A DNA stretch of 64,000 nt from Candidatus Thiodiazotropha endolucinida (GCF_001715975.1 NZ_MARB01000003.1:62001-126000), one strand, 5' to 3'; counted from the stretch's first letter, positions 9,247-18,011 are shown. Numbers and translations are program-made. Notes: generated by a model not told the origin, from the letters alone.

Positions 9247-9268
9247 TAAAAACTTGTTTAGGTGTTTG

Positions 9269-9370
9269 CTAACTTCGCATCAAACTCCCGGACGCAGATG
9301 AAACGGCGACTGCCCATACGGGTAGACGGCGGCGCTTAATGGTCATCTTTGCCTGGTGGATGTTGTTCAT
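9269..9370 (-). promoter_or_regulatory. Leader region with possible 33-codon leader peptide and antiterminator arm
   Basis: On the minus strand a 33-codon frame starts at ATG 9370 and stops at 9269-9271. It contains the run KRRRLP (codons 12-17). The segment at 9290-9301 (minus-strand TCATCTGCGTCC) matches the 3' arm of the downstream terminator at 11 of 12 bases, so it could pair with the terminator's 5' arm instead. Slow translation at the Arg/Pro run would leave that segment free. No clear ribosome site precedes the leader frame, and a second 16-codon His-rich frame (9386 to 9336) overlaps it, so the sensing mechanism is uncertain. Confidence 0.45.
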
Positions 9371-9478
9371 GAAGTTGAGCATGCATGCTCACAAAGAGAA
9401 GGTCAAGGGAAAATTATGTAACTGACGAAACCCGTCGCGCTTATACATCTTTCGGTAGTACCGGGGTAACATGGGGCC

Positions 9479-9503
9479 TGCCCATTCCGTCATGGAATGG
9501 GCA
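9479..9503. repeat. Inverted repeat downstream of the multihaem cytochrome gene
   Basis: Ten-base perfect arms, TGCCCATTCC (9479-9488) and GGAATGGGCA (9494-9503), with a 5-base loop. It lies about 35 bases after the cytochrome stop. There is no clear T-run on either side, so it may stabilise the mRNA end rather than act as a strong intrinsic terminator. Confidence 0.5.
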
Positions 9504-9536
9504 AACCAAAACAACTATCCGACAAAGACCTGTCGA

Positions 9537-12410
9537 TCAGAGTTTCTTCTCATGACAGTCGGCGCAGCCTACTTCATGCCCCTTGGGAAAGAGGGCGTAG
9601 TCATCGTTGCTGCACATCGTTCCTTTCTCATCTTTACACAACAGCATGCGATCGGTGGACATGGCCGAAAGTACCGTGCCTTCGCCATTGGCTCCATGGC
9701 AGGCACGACAATTCTGACCGCCGCTGTTGCGTGCCTCCTTATGGGACTTATTCCAACGGAAGGAGCCGACTGGATGCATGCCATGAGGACCGTTCATGGT
9801 CAGTTCCAACGATCCGCCATTTTCAAAGGTGCTTGGATCGTGGCAGGTATCGCATTCGATGATGGTGCCGGCATGGCCCTGCAGCTGATTGGAAGCCACA
9901 TTGTCGTTGGCGTTCGGCATAGGATTGGGGAAGATGGCATGGGTGCTGCCGTGGCAGGCCTGGCACATCAACCCACCGTGACCCTTACTCAACCGGTAGA
10001 GGGTCTCGTTCTCGGCGAAACGGGAGCACGGTGCACTGTGGGCGATAGCCAGTTCGGTACCGTCCTCTACCCCTGAGGGATCCCTGCCCGGCACCAGATT
10101 GAAGGCCTGCAGCAGGCGAATGCCGTCATCCGCGACAATGGCGCCGGCAGGATGATTCGGATTGACCGCATCACCGGTGTGGCAGCTTTGACAACCTGGC
10201 TCGCTGGCCCAGGGCACCCGTTTGTTGAGATTGGCGCCTTCGGGCCAGGGTGTGCCGGCCAGATTCTCGGAGAAATCGTTGCCCACGTGTCTGGCTTGAC
10301 CGTGACAGTCCTGACAGACCACGCCGCCCGCAGCCATGGCACCGCGCAGACACTGGGTACGCTTGCCGGGGTGGCAGGTGTAACAGGTCTTCTCCTGCAC
10401 ATACTCGGTGACGGTCTGGGATTCGTCCGTTGCCTGGGGGAAGTGGTCCACCGCCAGAGCATGGCGCATGGGATCATCCGGCGCCGGCATGTCTGGGAAC
10501 AGATTGTTGGTCACCGCATCGAAAGGCCGGTTCGGATCGGCCGGGATGGTACCGTGATGACCGTGCATCGCCCGCGACATCGTGATATGGGCTGTCTGGC
10601 TGGTACCCGGGGAGTCCGTGGGACCCAGCTGTGCCAGATCGAGGGCCGGGGTGTAGTGACAGGTGGCGCACTGCACCGGACGCGAGGCGTCCAGATCGGT
10701 GCCGTGTTTGCGGTCATGCAGGCGCAGGATATTGACCTTGGCGGTGTTCAGCAGCCGCTGCAGGTCGTTGTCACCCGGCGGCATGACACCTTCAGCGTCC
10801 CCATCGATGCTCATGATATTCCAGTCGGCGGTGCGATTGAGAGCGCTACCGTCGCACTCGAAAGCGGGATTGGCCGGTACCGAGGCACAGTCGAGCGCAG
10901 TGGCGTGACAGGTCTGACAGTCGGCTTCCGATGCTACCGGCACTACGATATCGGTGGAGGCGAGCTGAGCCTGTGATCCGCGATCGATCGCTTCGACCCG
11001 CATTAAAGGATAGGGATTGGAGCGACCCTGATCGTCCACCGGCATGATCGGAATACCATCCGCCGCAAACCAGTTGACGTCATGGATCAGGCCACCCAGG
11101 CCCACACCACCCAACAGTTCGTTGAAGAAGTTGATATTCACATCGAAACGACTGAACCTCTGCGGTTGATTATCGGAGAAGGGTACGAACAGACCCGGCA
11201 TGTTCTGCTGCACCATGGCACATGCCTGGCGCGTGGTGGCTGCGTCCGCAGTACCGTCCAGGTAGCCGACCAGGCAGTCACGCAACAGGTGGCTGTCAGG
11301 GACCGGCAATCCCACATCCTGGGTCGAAACATCGCTCGGCAGCAACAGGCCGAAGAAGAGCGGTTCATAGGTATCGAAACCGAAGGTTCGGCCATCCATG
11401 TCGGGATCGGCCCAGAAATTTGACTTGAAGACCGGCGATACAGGATCGTCTGTCAAGGCAGGATCATCAGCGTTCGAAGCGGCAGAGTAATAGAGATCGA
11501 TATTGCTGTCGTCCATCAACCGAGGCGCACTGTTGCCGACACCACGCCTTACCACCTGGGCATGGATGACATTGAACGGAGGCAGGATACTGAAGACCTG
11601 ATAATCGAGGTCGGCGCAATGCATGCCAAGGTCATTGGCGGCAAGCACTTTATATTCACTGGAGGCTGCCACAGGCCGTTCAGTCACCGGCGATGCAGGC
11701 AATGCGGTGTTCGCGCTTGTGGAGTTGATCGAGACCGGATCGACCGGTGGCGGTGGTGGCGGATCGTTGACCGTTACGCTCACCGTCGCGGTATTGGACG
11801 GAGCGCCCTGATCGTCTGATACCTGATAGTCGAAACTATCGCTGCCGAAAAAGTCCGTATCGGGCTGATAGACTACCGTACCATCGCCGTTGTCGCTCAG
11901 GCTGCCGTTGGTTGGCAGGGAAACGAAGTCGAGGCTGGCCGGATCAAGACTGCCGTCGGCATCGTTGTCATTGGCCAGCAGGTCGATTACGACCTGTTGA
12001 TTGAGATCGGTCTCGGCACTGTCGTCCACCGCGGTCGGCGGCGTGTTGACCACCACCGTCCCATCGCAGTCATCGGGAGCGCCGACCACATCCGCACTGG
12101 CTTCATTGGCTCCATCGCTAGCGCTCACCCGGCAGGGCACAGGTTGCGGATCAGCCACGCTCAGTACCCGTCTGCCCCGCCTGTTGCTGGTTGTCGACCA
12201 GGACTGGCTGACATCAGGGTTGGGATTGCTGACGACGACATCTCCATTTCTGGATGCACGGCCACCTGTGACTGTGAGTGTGCCGTCATAGGTTGCATTG
12301 GTGATACGCAGAGTTTTCGCAGGTTTGCCTTTGGCAAATGTTAATACCGGTATGGCGAGGAGCAGAATAAGTGAGAAAGTTGTTGTTTTTGACATAAGCG
12401 TCTTAAACAT
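9537..12410 (-). CDS. Exported nine-haem c-type cytochrome with an Ig/cadherin-like domain
   Basis: A 957-residue protein. It has a signal peptide of about 26 residues, a beta-rich N-terminal part, and one Big/cadherin-like domain (about 112-214, with VIDLLANDNDADGSLDP and SFDYQVSDDQGAPSNTA). A Pro linker leads into a long haem-bearing C-terminal half. I count nine CXXCH sites: CQTCH ~498, CATCH ~580, CYTCH ~676, CQDCH ~699, CQSCH ~740, CQACH ~815, CDTCH ~853, CRACH ~900 and CADCH ~949. Extra His residues could be distal ligands. Such proteins move electrons in the periplasm or at the cell surface; the partner is unknown and no maturation genes are adjacent. It appears to be a single-gene unit. 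Confidence 0.9.
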   Translation of the reverse strand: MFKTLMSKTTTFSLILLLAIPVLTFAKGKPAKTLRITNATYDGTLTVTGGRASRNGDVVVSNPNPDVSQSWSTTSNRRGRRVLSVADPQPVPCRVSASDGANEASADVVGAPDDCDGTVVVNTPPTAVDDSAETDLNQQVVIDLLANDNDADGSLDPASLDFVSLPTNGSLSDNGDGTVVYQPDTDFFGSDSFDYQVSDDQGAPSNTATVSVTVNDPPPPPPVDPVSINSTSANTALPASPVTERPVAASSEYKVLAANDLGMHCADLDYQVFSILPPFNVIHAQVVRRGVGNSAPRLMDDSNIDLYYSAASNADDPALTDDPVSPVFKSNFWADPDMDGRTFGFDTYEPLFFGLLLPSDVSTQDVGLPVPDSHLLRDCLVGYLDGTADAATTRQACAMVQQNMPGLFVPFSDNQPQRFSRFDVNINFFNELLGGVGLGGLIHDVNWFAADGIPIMPVDDQGRSNPYPLMRVEAIDRGSQAQLASTDIVVPVASEADCQTCHATALDCASVPANPAFECDGSALNRTADWNIMSIDGDAEGVMPPGDNDLQRLLNTAKVNILRLHDRKHGTDLDASRPVQCATCHYTPALDLAQLGPTDSPGTSQTAHITMSRAMHGHHGTIPADPNRPFDAVTNNLFPDMPAPDDPMRHALAVDHFPQATDESQTVTEYVQEKTCYTCHPGKRTQCLRGAMAAGGVVCQDCHGQARHVGNDFSENLAGTPWPEGANLNKRVPWASEPGCQSCHTGDAVNPNHPAGAIVADDGIRLLQAFNLVPGRDPSGVEDGTELAIAHSAPCSRFAENETLYRLSKGHGGLMCQACHGSTHAIFPNPMPNANDNVASNQLQGHAGTIIECDTCHDPSTFENGGSLELTMNGPHGMHPVGSFRWNKSHKEARNSGGQNCRACHGANGEGTVLSAMSTDRMLLCKDEKGTMCSNDDYALFPKGHEVGCADCHEKKL

Positions 12411-12780
12411 GAAAGAGGCCCCTTAACATTAACTGGAAATCAAATAAACCCTGGACCTACCCTGATCCGCCTCCACCTCCCATTAGCTTGATTCAGTGTA
12501 TGGACGGACAGGATTGCGATTTGGGAAAAAACTCTCAAGCGCTTAAAAGTTCACAATGAATGGAGCAATCTGTGAATGAAATCACTGGATATATCGTTAA
12601 ATGGTTGAATCGTGTGTGAGTGAAATACGATTTTTAGGAATCCCCTTCTTTTTTATTTTACATTTACCTGGCATTGTCTTCTGATAGCTGAATCCATTCG
12701 CCGGCAATAAGCCGACGCTGACGACCCGACATCAATGCTACAATCCAACCCCGGAAAAACAGCAGACACAATCTCGCAGC
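12411..12780. other. Intergenic region between divergent cytochrome and PPTase genes
   Basis: About 370 bases with an AT-rich centre. It must contain the cytochrome promoter (minus strand) and the phosphopantetheinyl transferase promoter (plus strand). I see no gene or strong inverted repeat. Confidence 0.5.
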
Positions 12781-13449
12781 ATGGACCTCTCTCCACTCTT
12801 CCCATCAAATGCCGTGATCGTCAATGCCACTGATGAGATGTGGGAAACACCCGTTCATACGGAAGAGGAAAGACTTATTCAAGGCAGTATCAAAAAGCGC
12901 CAGCGGCAGTTCCGTGCCGGCCGCAATGCGGCCCACGCAGCCCTGGAACAACTAGATGCCCCGGACGGTCCGCTGCTGCGTGGTGAAGACAGACAACCGA
13001 TCTGGCCCCGGGGATATGTCGGCAGTATCAGCCACTGTGATGACAGCTGTGTCGCCGTCTGCGCAGTGGAAGGGGAGATTATCAGTCTGGGAATAGACGT
13101 GGAACCGCTCAAGCCATTAAAACCGAAAATTGCCCGCTACATCGACACCGAGGATGAGAAGACATTCATGCAGCGTCACCAGGATCTGCCGCGACGCTTG
13201 ATCTTCAGCGCCAAAGAGAGCCTCTACAAATGTTACTACCCGCTGGTCGGACGCTTTTTCGGCTTTCAATCGGTCACACTGGATGTCGATATCTCACGGC
13301 AGCGGTTTCAATTCAGACCCACTGCGGCATGTAAAATAGATTTTCCACACCATCTGAAATTTCACGGTGGCTATCTGATCGCGGAGGAACATCTCTATAC
13401 AGGCTGCTTTCTGACACCCGGCACGCCGGTGGCAGTCCAGAGCCGTTGA
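12781..13449 (+). CDS. 4'-phosphopantetheinyl transferase (EntD/Sfp type)
   Basis: A 222-residue protein with the three family motifs: GYVGSISHCDDSCVAVCA (about 78-95), SLGIDVEPL (about 103-111, metal-binding Asp and Glu) and FSAKESLYKCYYPL (about 142-155, with the catalytic Glu and Lys). It transfers the phosphopantetheine arm of CoA to carrier proteins of secondary metabolism, such as siderophore or polyketide synthases. EntD-like proteins are usually about 210-230 residues, so the length fits. No synthase genes are nearby; the target carrier is unknown. Confidence 0.9.
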   Translation: MDLSPLFPSNAVIVNATDEMWETPVHTEEERLIQGSIKKRQRQFRAGRNAAHAALEQLDAPDGPLLRGEDRQPIWPRGYVGSISHCDDSCVAVCAVEGEIISLGIDVEPLKPLKPKIARYIDTEDEKTFMQRHQDLPRRLIFSAKESLYKCYYPLVGRFFGFQSVTLDVDISRQRFQFRPTAACKIDFPHHLKFHGGYLIAEEHLYTGCFLTPGTPVAVQSR

Positions 13450-13465
13450 TACGTGTCCTGGTTTT

Positions 13466-13954
13466 TTAACTTTTTCCCATCAGCACGGAAACCCCGGTGG
13501 CAGTCCACCTTTCACCTCCTACGGTGGGTTTTCCGCAATTGTTCCAGAGTTCGGCTGCCTGTTCCGAAGAGACTGCATTGACTTTCAATTCAACCGCCTC
13601 CCTTGTGAGGGCCTCTATATAGCGGTCTTTACCAACCATATCGATCAAATCGGAATAGTCGATCTCCTTGGTTGATTCCCGGTTCAACTGATCGAGAACA
13701 TCGTCCACGAGATTCTCTTCAATGAGATCGATGGCACGCTTCTCCAGGGCGTCTTGCTCGGCCTTGGCACGCTGTTTCTGTACAAGGACCAACTCCCCCT
13801 TTTGGAACATCTCCTCATTCCAGGTGTCTATGGCTACACGTACCGGCTGGGTGGCGAGGTGGGGAAAATCACGCGAAAGACGCCGAAGATGTCCAACAGC
13901 CTCTCGTGCCACGAATATCACCTCGAACTCTTCGCTTTCTGATTCTTCGCTCAT
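13466..13954 (-). CDS. Conserved-looking hypothetical protein, acidic and helical
   Basis: A 162-residue soluble protein I do not recognise. It opens with an acidic run (SEESESEEFE), then a mostly helical, charged body (KQRAKAEQDALEKRAIDLIEENLVDDVLDQL, about 79-109, could be coiled coil). It ends in a small Gly- and Trp-containing segment (CGKPTVGGERWTATG). There is no signal peptide and no membrane segment. It converges on the PPTase gene, with 16 bases between the stops. I cannot assign a function. Confidence 0.6.
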   Translation of the reverse strand: MSEESESEEFEVIFVAREAVGHLRRLSRDFPHLATQPVRVAIDTWNEEMFQKGELVLVQKQRAKAEQDALEKRAIDLIEENLVDDVLDQLNRESTKEIDYSDLIDMVGKDRYIEALTREAVELKVNAVSSEQAAELWNNCGKPTVGGERWTATGVSVLMGKS

Positions 13955-14078
13955 GACCGTCCACAGATTAAAATCGCTATCAGTTTAGCGGCATCGATAT
14001 TGATTCCTTTACCACTACTGGCAGCCCGTCAATCATGGCTTTATACTGAGCCCCTTTTCCAGAGCCACGTTTCACGAG

Positions 14079-14501
14079 ATGTTTTCAGTCACTAAAGAGA
14101 TCCACTTCTGTTACGGCCACAGACTCCTCAACCACCAGGGGAAATGCCGTCACCTGCATGGCCACAATGCAAAGGCCGTTATCCGCCTGGAGGCCGAACA
14201 ACTCGATCCGTTGGGTATGGTGTGCGATTTTTCCGATATCGGTGACTATGTGAAAAACTGGATCGACCAGACCCTGGATCACAATATGTTGCTACATAGC
14301 GATGATCCGGTTCTCCCTCTGCTGCAACAGGCTGGAGAATCCGTATATGTAATGGATACAAACCCCACAGCGGAGAATATAGCCCGGCTGATCTTTGAAC
14401 ATGTGGAAGCCGGTGGCTTTCCGGTCGTCGAGGTAGCCATATTCGAAACAGACAGCGCATTGGCCAGTTATAGAAGCGATCCATCAACTAGGGCCTGTTA
14501 A
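14079..14501 (+). CDS. queD: 6-carboxy-5,6,7,8-tetrahydropterin synthase (QueD)
   Basis: A 140-residue member of the PTPS/QueD family. Zn ligands are seen as His in FCYGHRL (about residue 14) and both His of HLHGHN (about 27-29). The active-site Cys lies just before in GKCRHLHGH, and the second half has DHNMLL and PTAENIARLIFEH. QueD makes carboxytetrahydropterin, the second step of queuosine (tRNA) synthesis. An oddity: the final codons TRAC and the stop lie in a MITE end (TAGGGCCTGTTAAC), so the insertion set the present C-terminus. No other que genes are in the window. Confidence 0.9.
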   Translation: MFSVTKEIHFCYGHRLLNHQGKCRHLHGHNAKAVIRLEAEQLDPLGMVCDFSDIGDYVKNWIDQTLDHNMLLHSDDPVLPLLQQAGESVYVMDTNPTAENIARLIFEHVEAGGFPVVEVAIFETDSALASYRSDPSTRAC

Positions 14502-14503
14502 CG
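14489..14503. repeat. Degenerate left end of the GGGCCTGTTAAC MITE family
   Basis: TA followed by GGGCCTGTTAAC, identical to the first 12 bases of the full elements, then drifting (GCAAATACC against ACTAATCC). A weak right-end candidate (GATTAACGGCCCA) lies near 14550-14561, so a very short relic of about 70 bases is possible. The queD stop codon lies inside it. Confidence 0.6.
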
Positions 14504-14577
14504 CAAATACCTAGAATCTGTCTTAAACGCGCCGTACCATTGATACAGATTAACGGCCCATATGTGCTGCAACCGCT

Positions 14578-15891
14578 TCAGCCGATTTCGTTATAGCCAC
14601 GCTCTTCGTGCAGCACGATATCCAGACCCTCGATCTCCTGATCCTTGTCGACTCTCAATCCCAACAGGGCATCCACCAGTTTCAGGATTGCGAAGGTTGC
14701 AATCCCGGTGAAGACAACAGTTGTCACAACACCTATTAACTGGACGCTGAATTGCCCACCCATGGTCTGAATACCATCGGCAAAACCATATCCGGAGAAG
14801 ACCCCCAGCGAGGTCGAGGAAAACACCCCTGCAAGCAGGGTGCCGAGGATACCGCCTATCCCATGGACAGGAAAGACATCGAGGGAGTCATCGATCTTCA
14901 ACACCTGTTTCAGATAGTTGGTGGCACTGAAACAGATCGCACCTGCGAGCAGACCGATCACCAAAGCCCCCGCAGGGCCGACAAAACCCGATGCGGGTGT
15001 AATCGTACCCAGGCCGGCCACCATCCCGGTCACAGCGCCCAAGGCACTGGGCTTGCCGAATTTGATCCATTCGCGGACGAGCCAGGTCATGGCGCCAGTT
15101 GCAGCGGAGATGTGGGTCACCAGCATCGCCATGGCGGCGTTGCCGTCAGAAGCGAGCGCGCTGCCGCCGTTGAAACCGAACCACCCGACCCAAAGCATGC
15201 CCGCGCCGGCAATGGTCATGGTCATGTTGTGAGGCATCATGGAAGCAGTACCGAAACCATGGCGAGGCCCCATCACCATGGCCGCTACCAGTGCCGCCAC
15301 ACCAGCGGTAATGTGTACCACCGTGCCACCGGCAAAATCATATAAACCCATGCTGCCCAGCCAGCCGCCGCCCCAGACCCAATGGGTTATCGGCACGTAG
15401 ACCACAAACAACCAGATGGCGCTGAACAGCAGCATCGAAGAGAAACGCATGCGCTCGGCGAATCCACCCACGATCAGTGCGGGCGTGATGATCGCAAACG
15501 TCATCTGGAACAGCATGAAGAGGGATTCCGGAATATCGCCGGAGAGGGTTTCCCGTCCGATACCCGCCATCAGCACCTTGCTGAAATCACCCACCCAGGC
15601 ATTACCTTCACCGAAAGCCAGACTGTATCCCGCGATTAGCCAGAGAATGGAGACCATAGCGGCGATCGCGAAGCACTGCATGAGGACCGAGAGGACATTC
15701 TTGGTCCTCACCAGACCGCCGTAGAACATAGCCAGGCCAGGGAGGGTCATGAAAAGCACCAACGCTGTGGCGGCCATGATCCAGCCCGTATTTGCGCCAT
15801 TCAGGACGGCATCATCCGCCAGGCACAGGCCCGGCATAAATAGCACAGCCGCCAACAATCCGCTTAACCTTCTGTTTTTATTACCAATCAC
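14578..15891 (-). CDS. amtB: Ammonium transporter (Amt family)
   Basis: A protein of about 437 residues with eleven membrane helices and clear Amt motifs: LPGLAMFYGGLVRTKN, FAIITPALIVGGFAERM, THWVWGGGWL and DFAGGTVVHITAGVAALVAA, which carries one of the pore His residues. It conducts ammonium/ammonia. I prefer the GTG at 15891, which has a GGGGGG tract nearby and is followed by a good signal peptide ending LCLADD; the frame is open to ATG 15933, which lacks a ribosome site. Amt genes usually adjoin glnK, but no PII gene is present on either side here. Confidence 0.93.
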   Translation of the reverse strand: MIGNKNRRLSGLLAAVLFMPGLCLADDAVLNGANTGWIMAATALVLFMTLPGLAMFYGGLVRTKNVLSVLMQCFAIAAMVSILWLIAGYSLAFGEGNAWVGDFSKVLMAGIGRETLSGDIPESLFMLFQMTFAIITPALIVGGFAERMRFSSMLLFSAIWLFVVYVPITHWVWGGGWLGSMGLYDFAGGTVVHITAGVAALVAAMVMGPRHGFGTASMMPHNMTMTIAGAGMLWVGWFGFNGGSALASDGNAAMAMLVTHISAATGAMTWLVREWIKFGKPSALGAVTGMVAGLGTITPASGFVGPAGALVIGLLAGAICFSATNYLKQVLKIDDSLDVFPVHGIGGILGTLLAGVFSSTSLGVFSGYGFADGIQTMGGQFSVQLIGVVTTVVFTGIATFAILKLVDALLGLRVDKDQEIEGLDIVLHEERGYNEIG

Positions 15892-16167
15892 GCTTCCCCC
15901 CAACTCATCAAATCTAGTTTTACCCTTGGGCATGAGACCAAACGTTGCATTCTAAGTTAAATGGATGAAAATTACTTACTTTAAAGCCATCAGTACTATC
16001 GGCTTCTCCAACCTCAAGCACACCTCAAGGTATTGATAAGCAAGCCGATAGGATTTTTATGACAATGAATTTCACAACATTATATAACTAAAATACTTGA
16101 TATATTAGAAAATGTTAATATAATTTATCTAGTAAATCATAGGGTATTTTGGGAATATAGCCAGGCT

Positions 16168-17079
16168 ATGAGCAACCTGTACCGGAACCTAAACCAAGAT
16201 CATTCAACAAACCTGGAGGATTTACCCTTCAGAATCAACTCTGTCGAGCGGCTTCCCGTCCTGGCTCAGGAAGAGTCGTGCCAAATTATCAAACAGTATT
16301 TCGACTACCTGGAGTCGTTGCTCGGGCGCAAGCACAGTGATCCCGATGTCGAACAGCTGCGTGCATTACTGACCGAAATCTCCGGTTTCATCCGTTCGGA
16401 AAAGAGCCAGATCAAGGACGACGGATATATTCGCATGCTCAACCGGCTGACTACGATCTACGCCAAAGGCATCCAACTGGAAGACGACAAGGCCTTTATC
16501 GGCACCGCCGTGAATTACGCCGATATCATGAATACAGTCAGCAAATCCTACGCGGGTTACGACTACACCGAACCGGTAGGACTCATGCTGCATTACATGG
16601 ATAAACTCTTCAACGATCGGGAAGAGAGCTGGCTCGAGGTATTTGAGTACATTATTTCCATGTCCGACTCCCATGTGTTGCGGATGCTTAAGGAGCAGCA
16701 CCTGCAGGAGATACAAAACTGGGTGGAAGAGGGTGTCGACAATCTGTTTGCAATCTGGGATGAGCAACTGGATGTGATCAATAACCTGAGCAATGAAATT
16801 TACCTACTGGACAAGCAGATCCTGCTCACAAGCAGAGCATTGCGAAAGAATATGAGTCAGGTGACTGCCCCCAATGTGATCTACCTCAGAGATATCCATC
16901 TCCGCAAAGAGCTCGAACAACTGCGAGAAAAGCGTCAGGAACTGGTCGCCGCCCGCACAGGAAAGATCGAATTATCCGCCCTATTGGATGAAAATATCCA
17001 TGAATTCGGTGAGAGGCTGACCGAGATCCGACGCAGCACCCAGATCCAACTTGCCTGGAGCAACACGGCAGAATCCTGA
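16168..17079 (+). CDS. Hypothetical helical protein with C-terminal coiled coil
   Basis: A 303-residue soluble protein I do not recognise. It is almost wholly helical and charged. The stretch from about 195 to 290 (including LSNEIYLLDKQILLTSRAL and LREKRQELVAARTGKIELSALL) has heptad-like spacing suggesting a coiled coil. There is no signal peptide or membrane segment. A clean hairpin terminator follows. A diverged copy of its last 60 or so bases, together with the terminator, is found 7 kb downstream next to tRNA-Met, so the gene originally lay beside that tRNA. Confidence 0.65.
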   Translation: MSNLYRNLNQDHSTNLEDLPFRINSVERLPVLAQEESCQIIKQYFDYLESLLGRKHSDPDVEQLRALLTEISGFIRSEKSQIKDDGYIRMLNRLTTIYAKGIQLEDDKAFIGTAVNYADIMNTVSKSYAGYDYTEPVGLMLHYMDKLFNDREESWLEVFEYIISMSDSHVLRMLKEQHLQEIQNWVEEGVDNLFAIWDEQLDVINNLSNEIYLLDKQILLTSRALRKNMSQVTAPNVIYLRDIHLRKELEQLREKRQELVAARTGKIELSALLDENIHEFGERLTEIRRSTQIQLAWSNTAES

Positions 17080-17081
17080 AC

Positions 17082-17161
17082 CATTGCGGACTGGCTGAGA
17101 TCTACTGAAACTTAAAAGGCCTGATGAACGTCAGGCCTTTTACGTATGGTAGCAAGGGGCA
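17082..17161 (+). repeat. Left boundary repeat of the island (terminator plus tRNA-Met 3' end)
   Basis: After the stop of the upstream gene, the bases up to 17161 recur in diverged form at about 24221-24310. The most conserved part is the hairpin at 17114-17141 and then TATGGTAGCAAGGGGCA (17145-17161), which equals the last 15 bases of tRNA-Met (complement strand) plus two flanking bases. The sequence then departs from the tRNA. This is what the far end of an element integrated at a tRNA 3' end looks like. Confidence 0.7.
17114..17141 (+). terminator. Rho-independent terminator after the 303-residue protein gene
   Basis: Eleven-base arms (17114-17124 and 17131-17141, AAAAGGCCTGA and TCAGGCCTTTT) around a six-base loop. 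The T-rich end on both strands makes it potentially bidirectional. Confidence 0.85.
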
Positions 17162-17324
17162 CAAGCAGCAGAGATCATGACAACCTTTGAACGTCGCCAG
17201 ATATCCACAGCTCAGCGCTATATCCTTGGGCACATGATGAATGTTCAAGTCTTGCAGAGACAGCAGCCTCTCATATCAGCACCACTTTAGACAGTAAGAA
17301 GAAAACAGATATCGAGGTATTGTA

Positions 17325-17471
17325 ATGAATTTTGCAACTCCGGAAATGAAGCCTGTCACGGTAGAAGCCAAATTCCCCAATCACGGCCCCGTAACATTGA
17401 AAGGCGTAGGCACAAATACTAATTCCAGGAAACCATTTCTTCGGCAGCATTCTTGTATTGCGGTTTTTTAA
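17325..17471 (+). CDS. Possible small protein (48 codons) or gene remnant
   Basis: A frame from ATG 17325, with GAGG about nine bases upstream, to TAA at 17469-17471. The first 30 residues (including MKPVTVEAKFPNHGPVTLKG) look protein-like, while the tail looks random. It may be the start of a truncated gene. I recognise no family; on context it is as likely a relic as a live gene. Confidence 0.3.
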   Translation: MNFATPEMKPVTVEAKFPNHGPVTLKGVGTNTNSRKPFLRQHSCIAVF

Positions 17472-17688
17472 GGTTGCTCCGAGAGATAACAAAGACTAGA
17501 AAGAAATCAATTACGATAATTAAGAATTCTATCTATTCTGCTGTTGCTGAAAATAAAGAGAGCAAGGGTTTCGTATTATTAAAATAATATCCCGATTCTC
17601 TGATTGAAATTATTTCAAACCAAGTTAATTCACATCGACCGGTCACATTCTATAATAGCGACAATAAAAACCTCGGGAAAATATGTTA

Positions 17689-17718
17689 GATAATTTTCTC
17701 TCTGTAGCGAAAATTATC
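17689..17718. repeat. Perfect inverted repeat in the island
   Basis: GATAATTTTC (17689-17698) and GAAAATTATC (17709-17718) with a 10-base spacer, immediately before the solo MITE end. It could be a hairpin or a protein-binding site; there is no adjacent gene to decide. Confidence 0.5.
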
Positions 17719-17719
17719 T

Positions 17720-17741
17720 TAGGGCCTGTTAACACTCTAAC
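17720..17741. repeat. Solo left end of the GGGCCTGTTAAC MITE family
   Basis: TA followed by GGGCCTGTTAACACT, matching the full elements for 15 bases and then diverging. No matching right end was seen before the regulator gene. Confidence 0.65.
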
Positions 17742-17898
17742 ATTAATAACTCAGATAGATGCGGCAGTGGTGTTGTCCCGGGGATTGATAAATACCCAAC
17801 AGACTAAAATCGGAATCGAGATCTGCTAATTATAATTAAAGCAACATAAATCCTAACTTTTTTACTAATTAAAAACCCAATGAACCCATACTCTAATA

Positions 17899-17915
17899 TT
17901 CAGCAAAATATCAGG
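17899..17915. promoter_or_regulatory. Two 11-bp-spaced TCAG boxes upstream of the regulator gene
   Basis: TTCAG at 17899-17903 and ATCAGG at 17910-17915, 11 bases start to start. The same phased motif occurs four times upstream of the PepSY gene and the divergent exported-protein gene. Direct repeats one helical turn apart are typical of OmpR/PhoB-type regulators, so this may be the autoregulatory site of the adjacent two-component system. Confidence 0.45.
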
Positions 17916-18011
17916 TTGATACGCTAGACTAGAGTGTATATCTGAGCAGATTTTATCTAAGATGATCAACTACATTGCTGATTGTTCTGTAATTCAAGCC
18001 ATATATTGATT

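Larger units (their letters stand above)
17142..18011. other. AT-rich left part of the island, mostly non-coding
   Basis: About 870 bases, visibly AT-rich. It contains the tRNA-Met fragment, one possible 48-codon gene (17325-17471), a perfect inverted repeat with 10-base arms at 17689-17698 and 17709-17718, a solo MITE end (17720-17741), and two 11-bp-spaced TCAG boxes at 17899-17915 ahead of the regulator gene. I see no other supported gene. Confidence 0.55.

Noticed and set aside
9479-9503. Intrinsic terminator after the cytochrome gene
   Set aside because: The hairpin is perfect, but no T-run follows on the minus strand; kept only as an inverted repeat.
17271-17492. 73-codon minus-strand frame in the island
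   Set aside because: No coding character; it overlaps the better plus-strand candidate at 17325.
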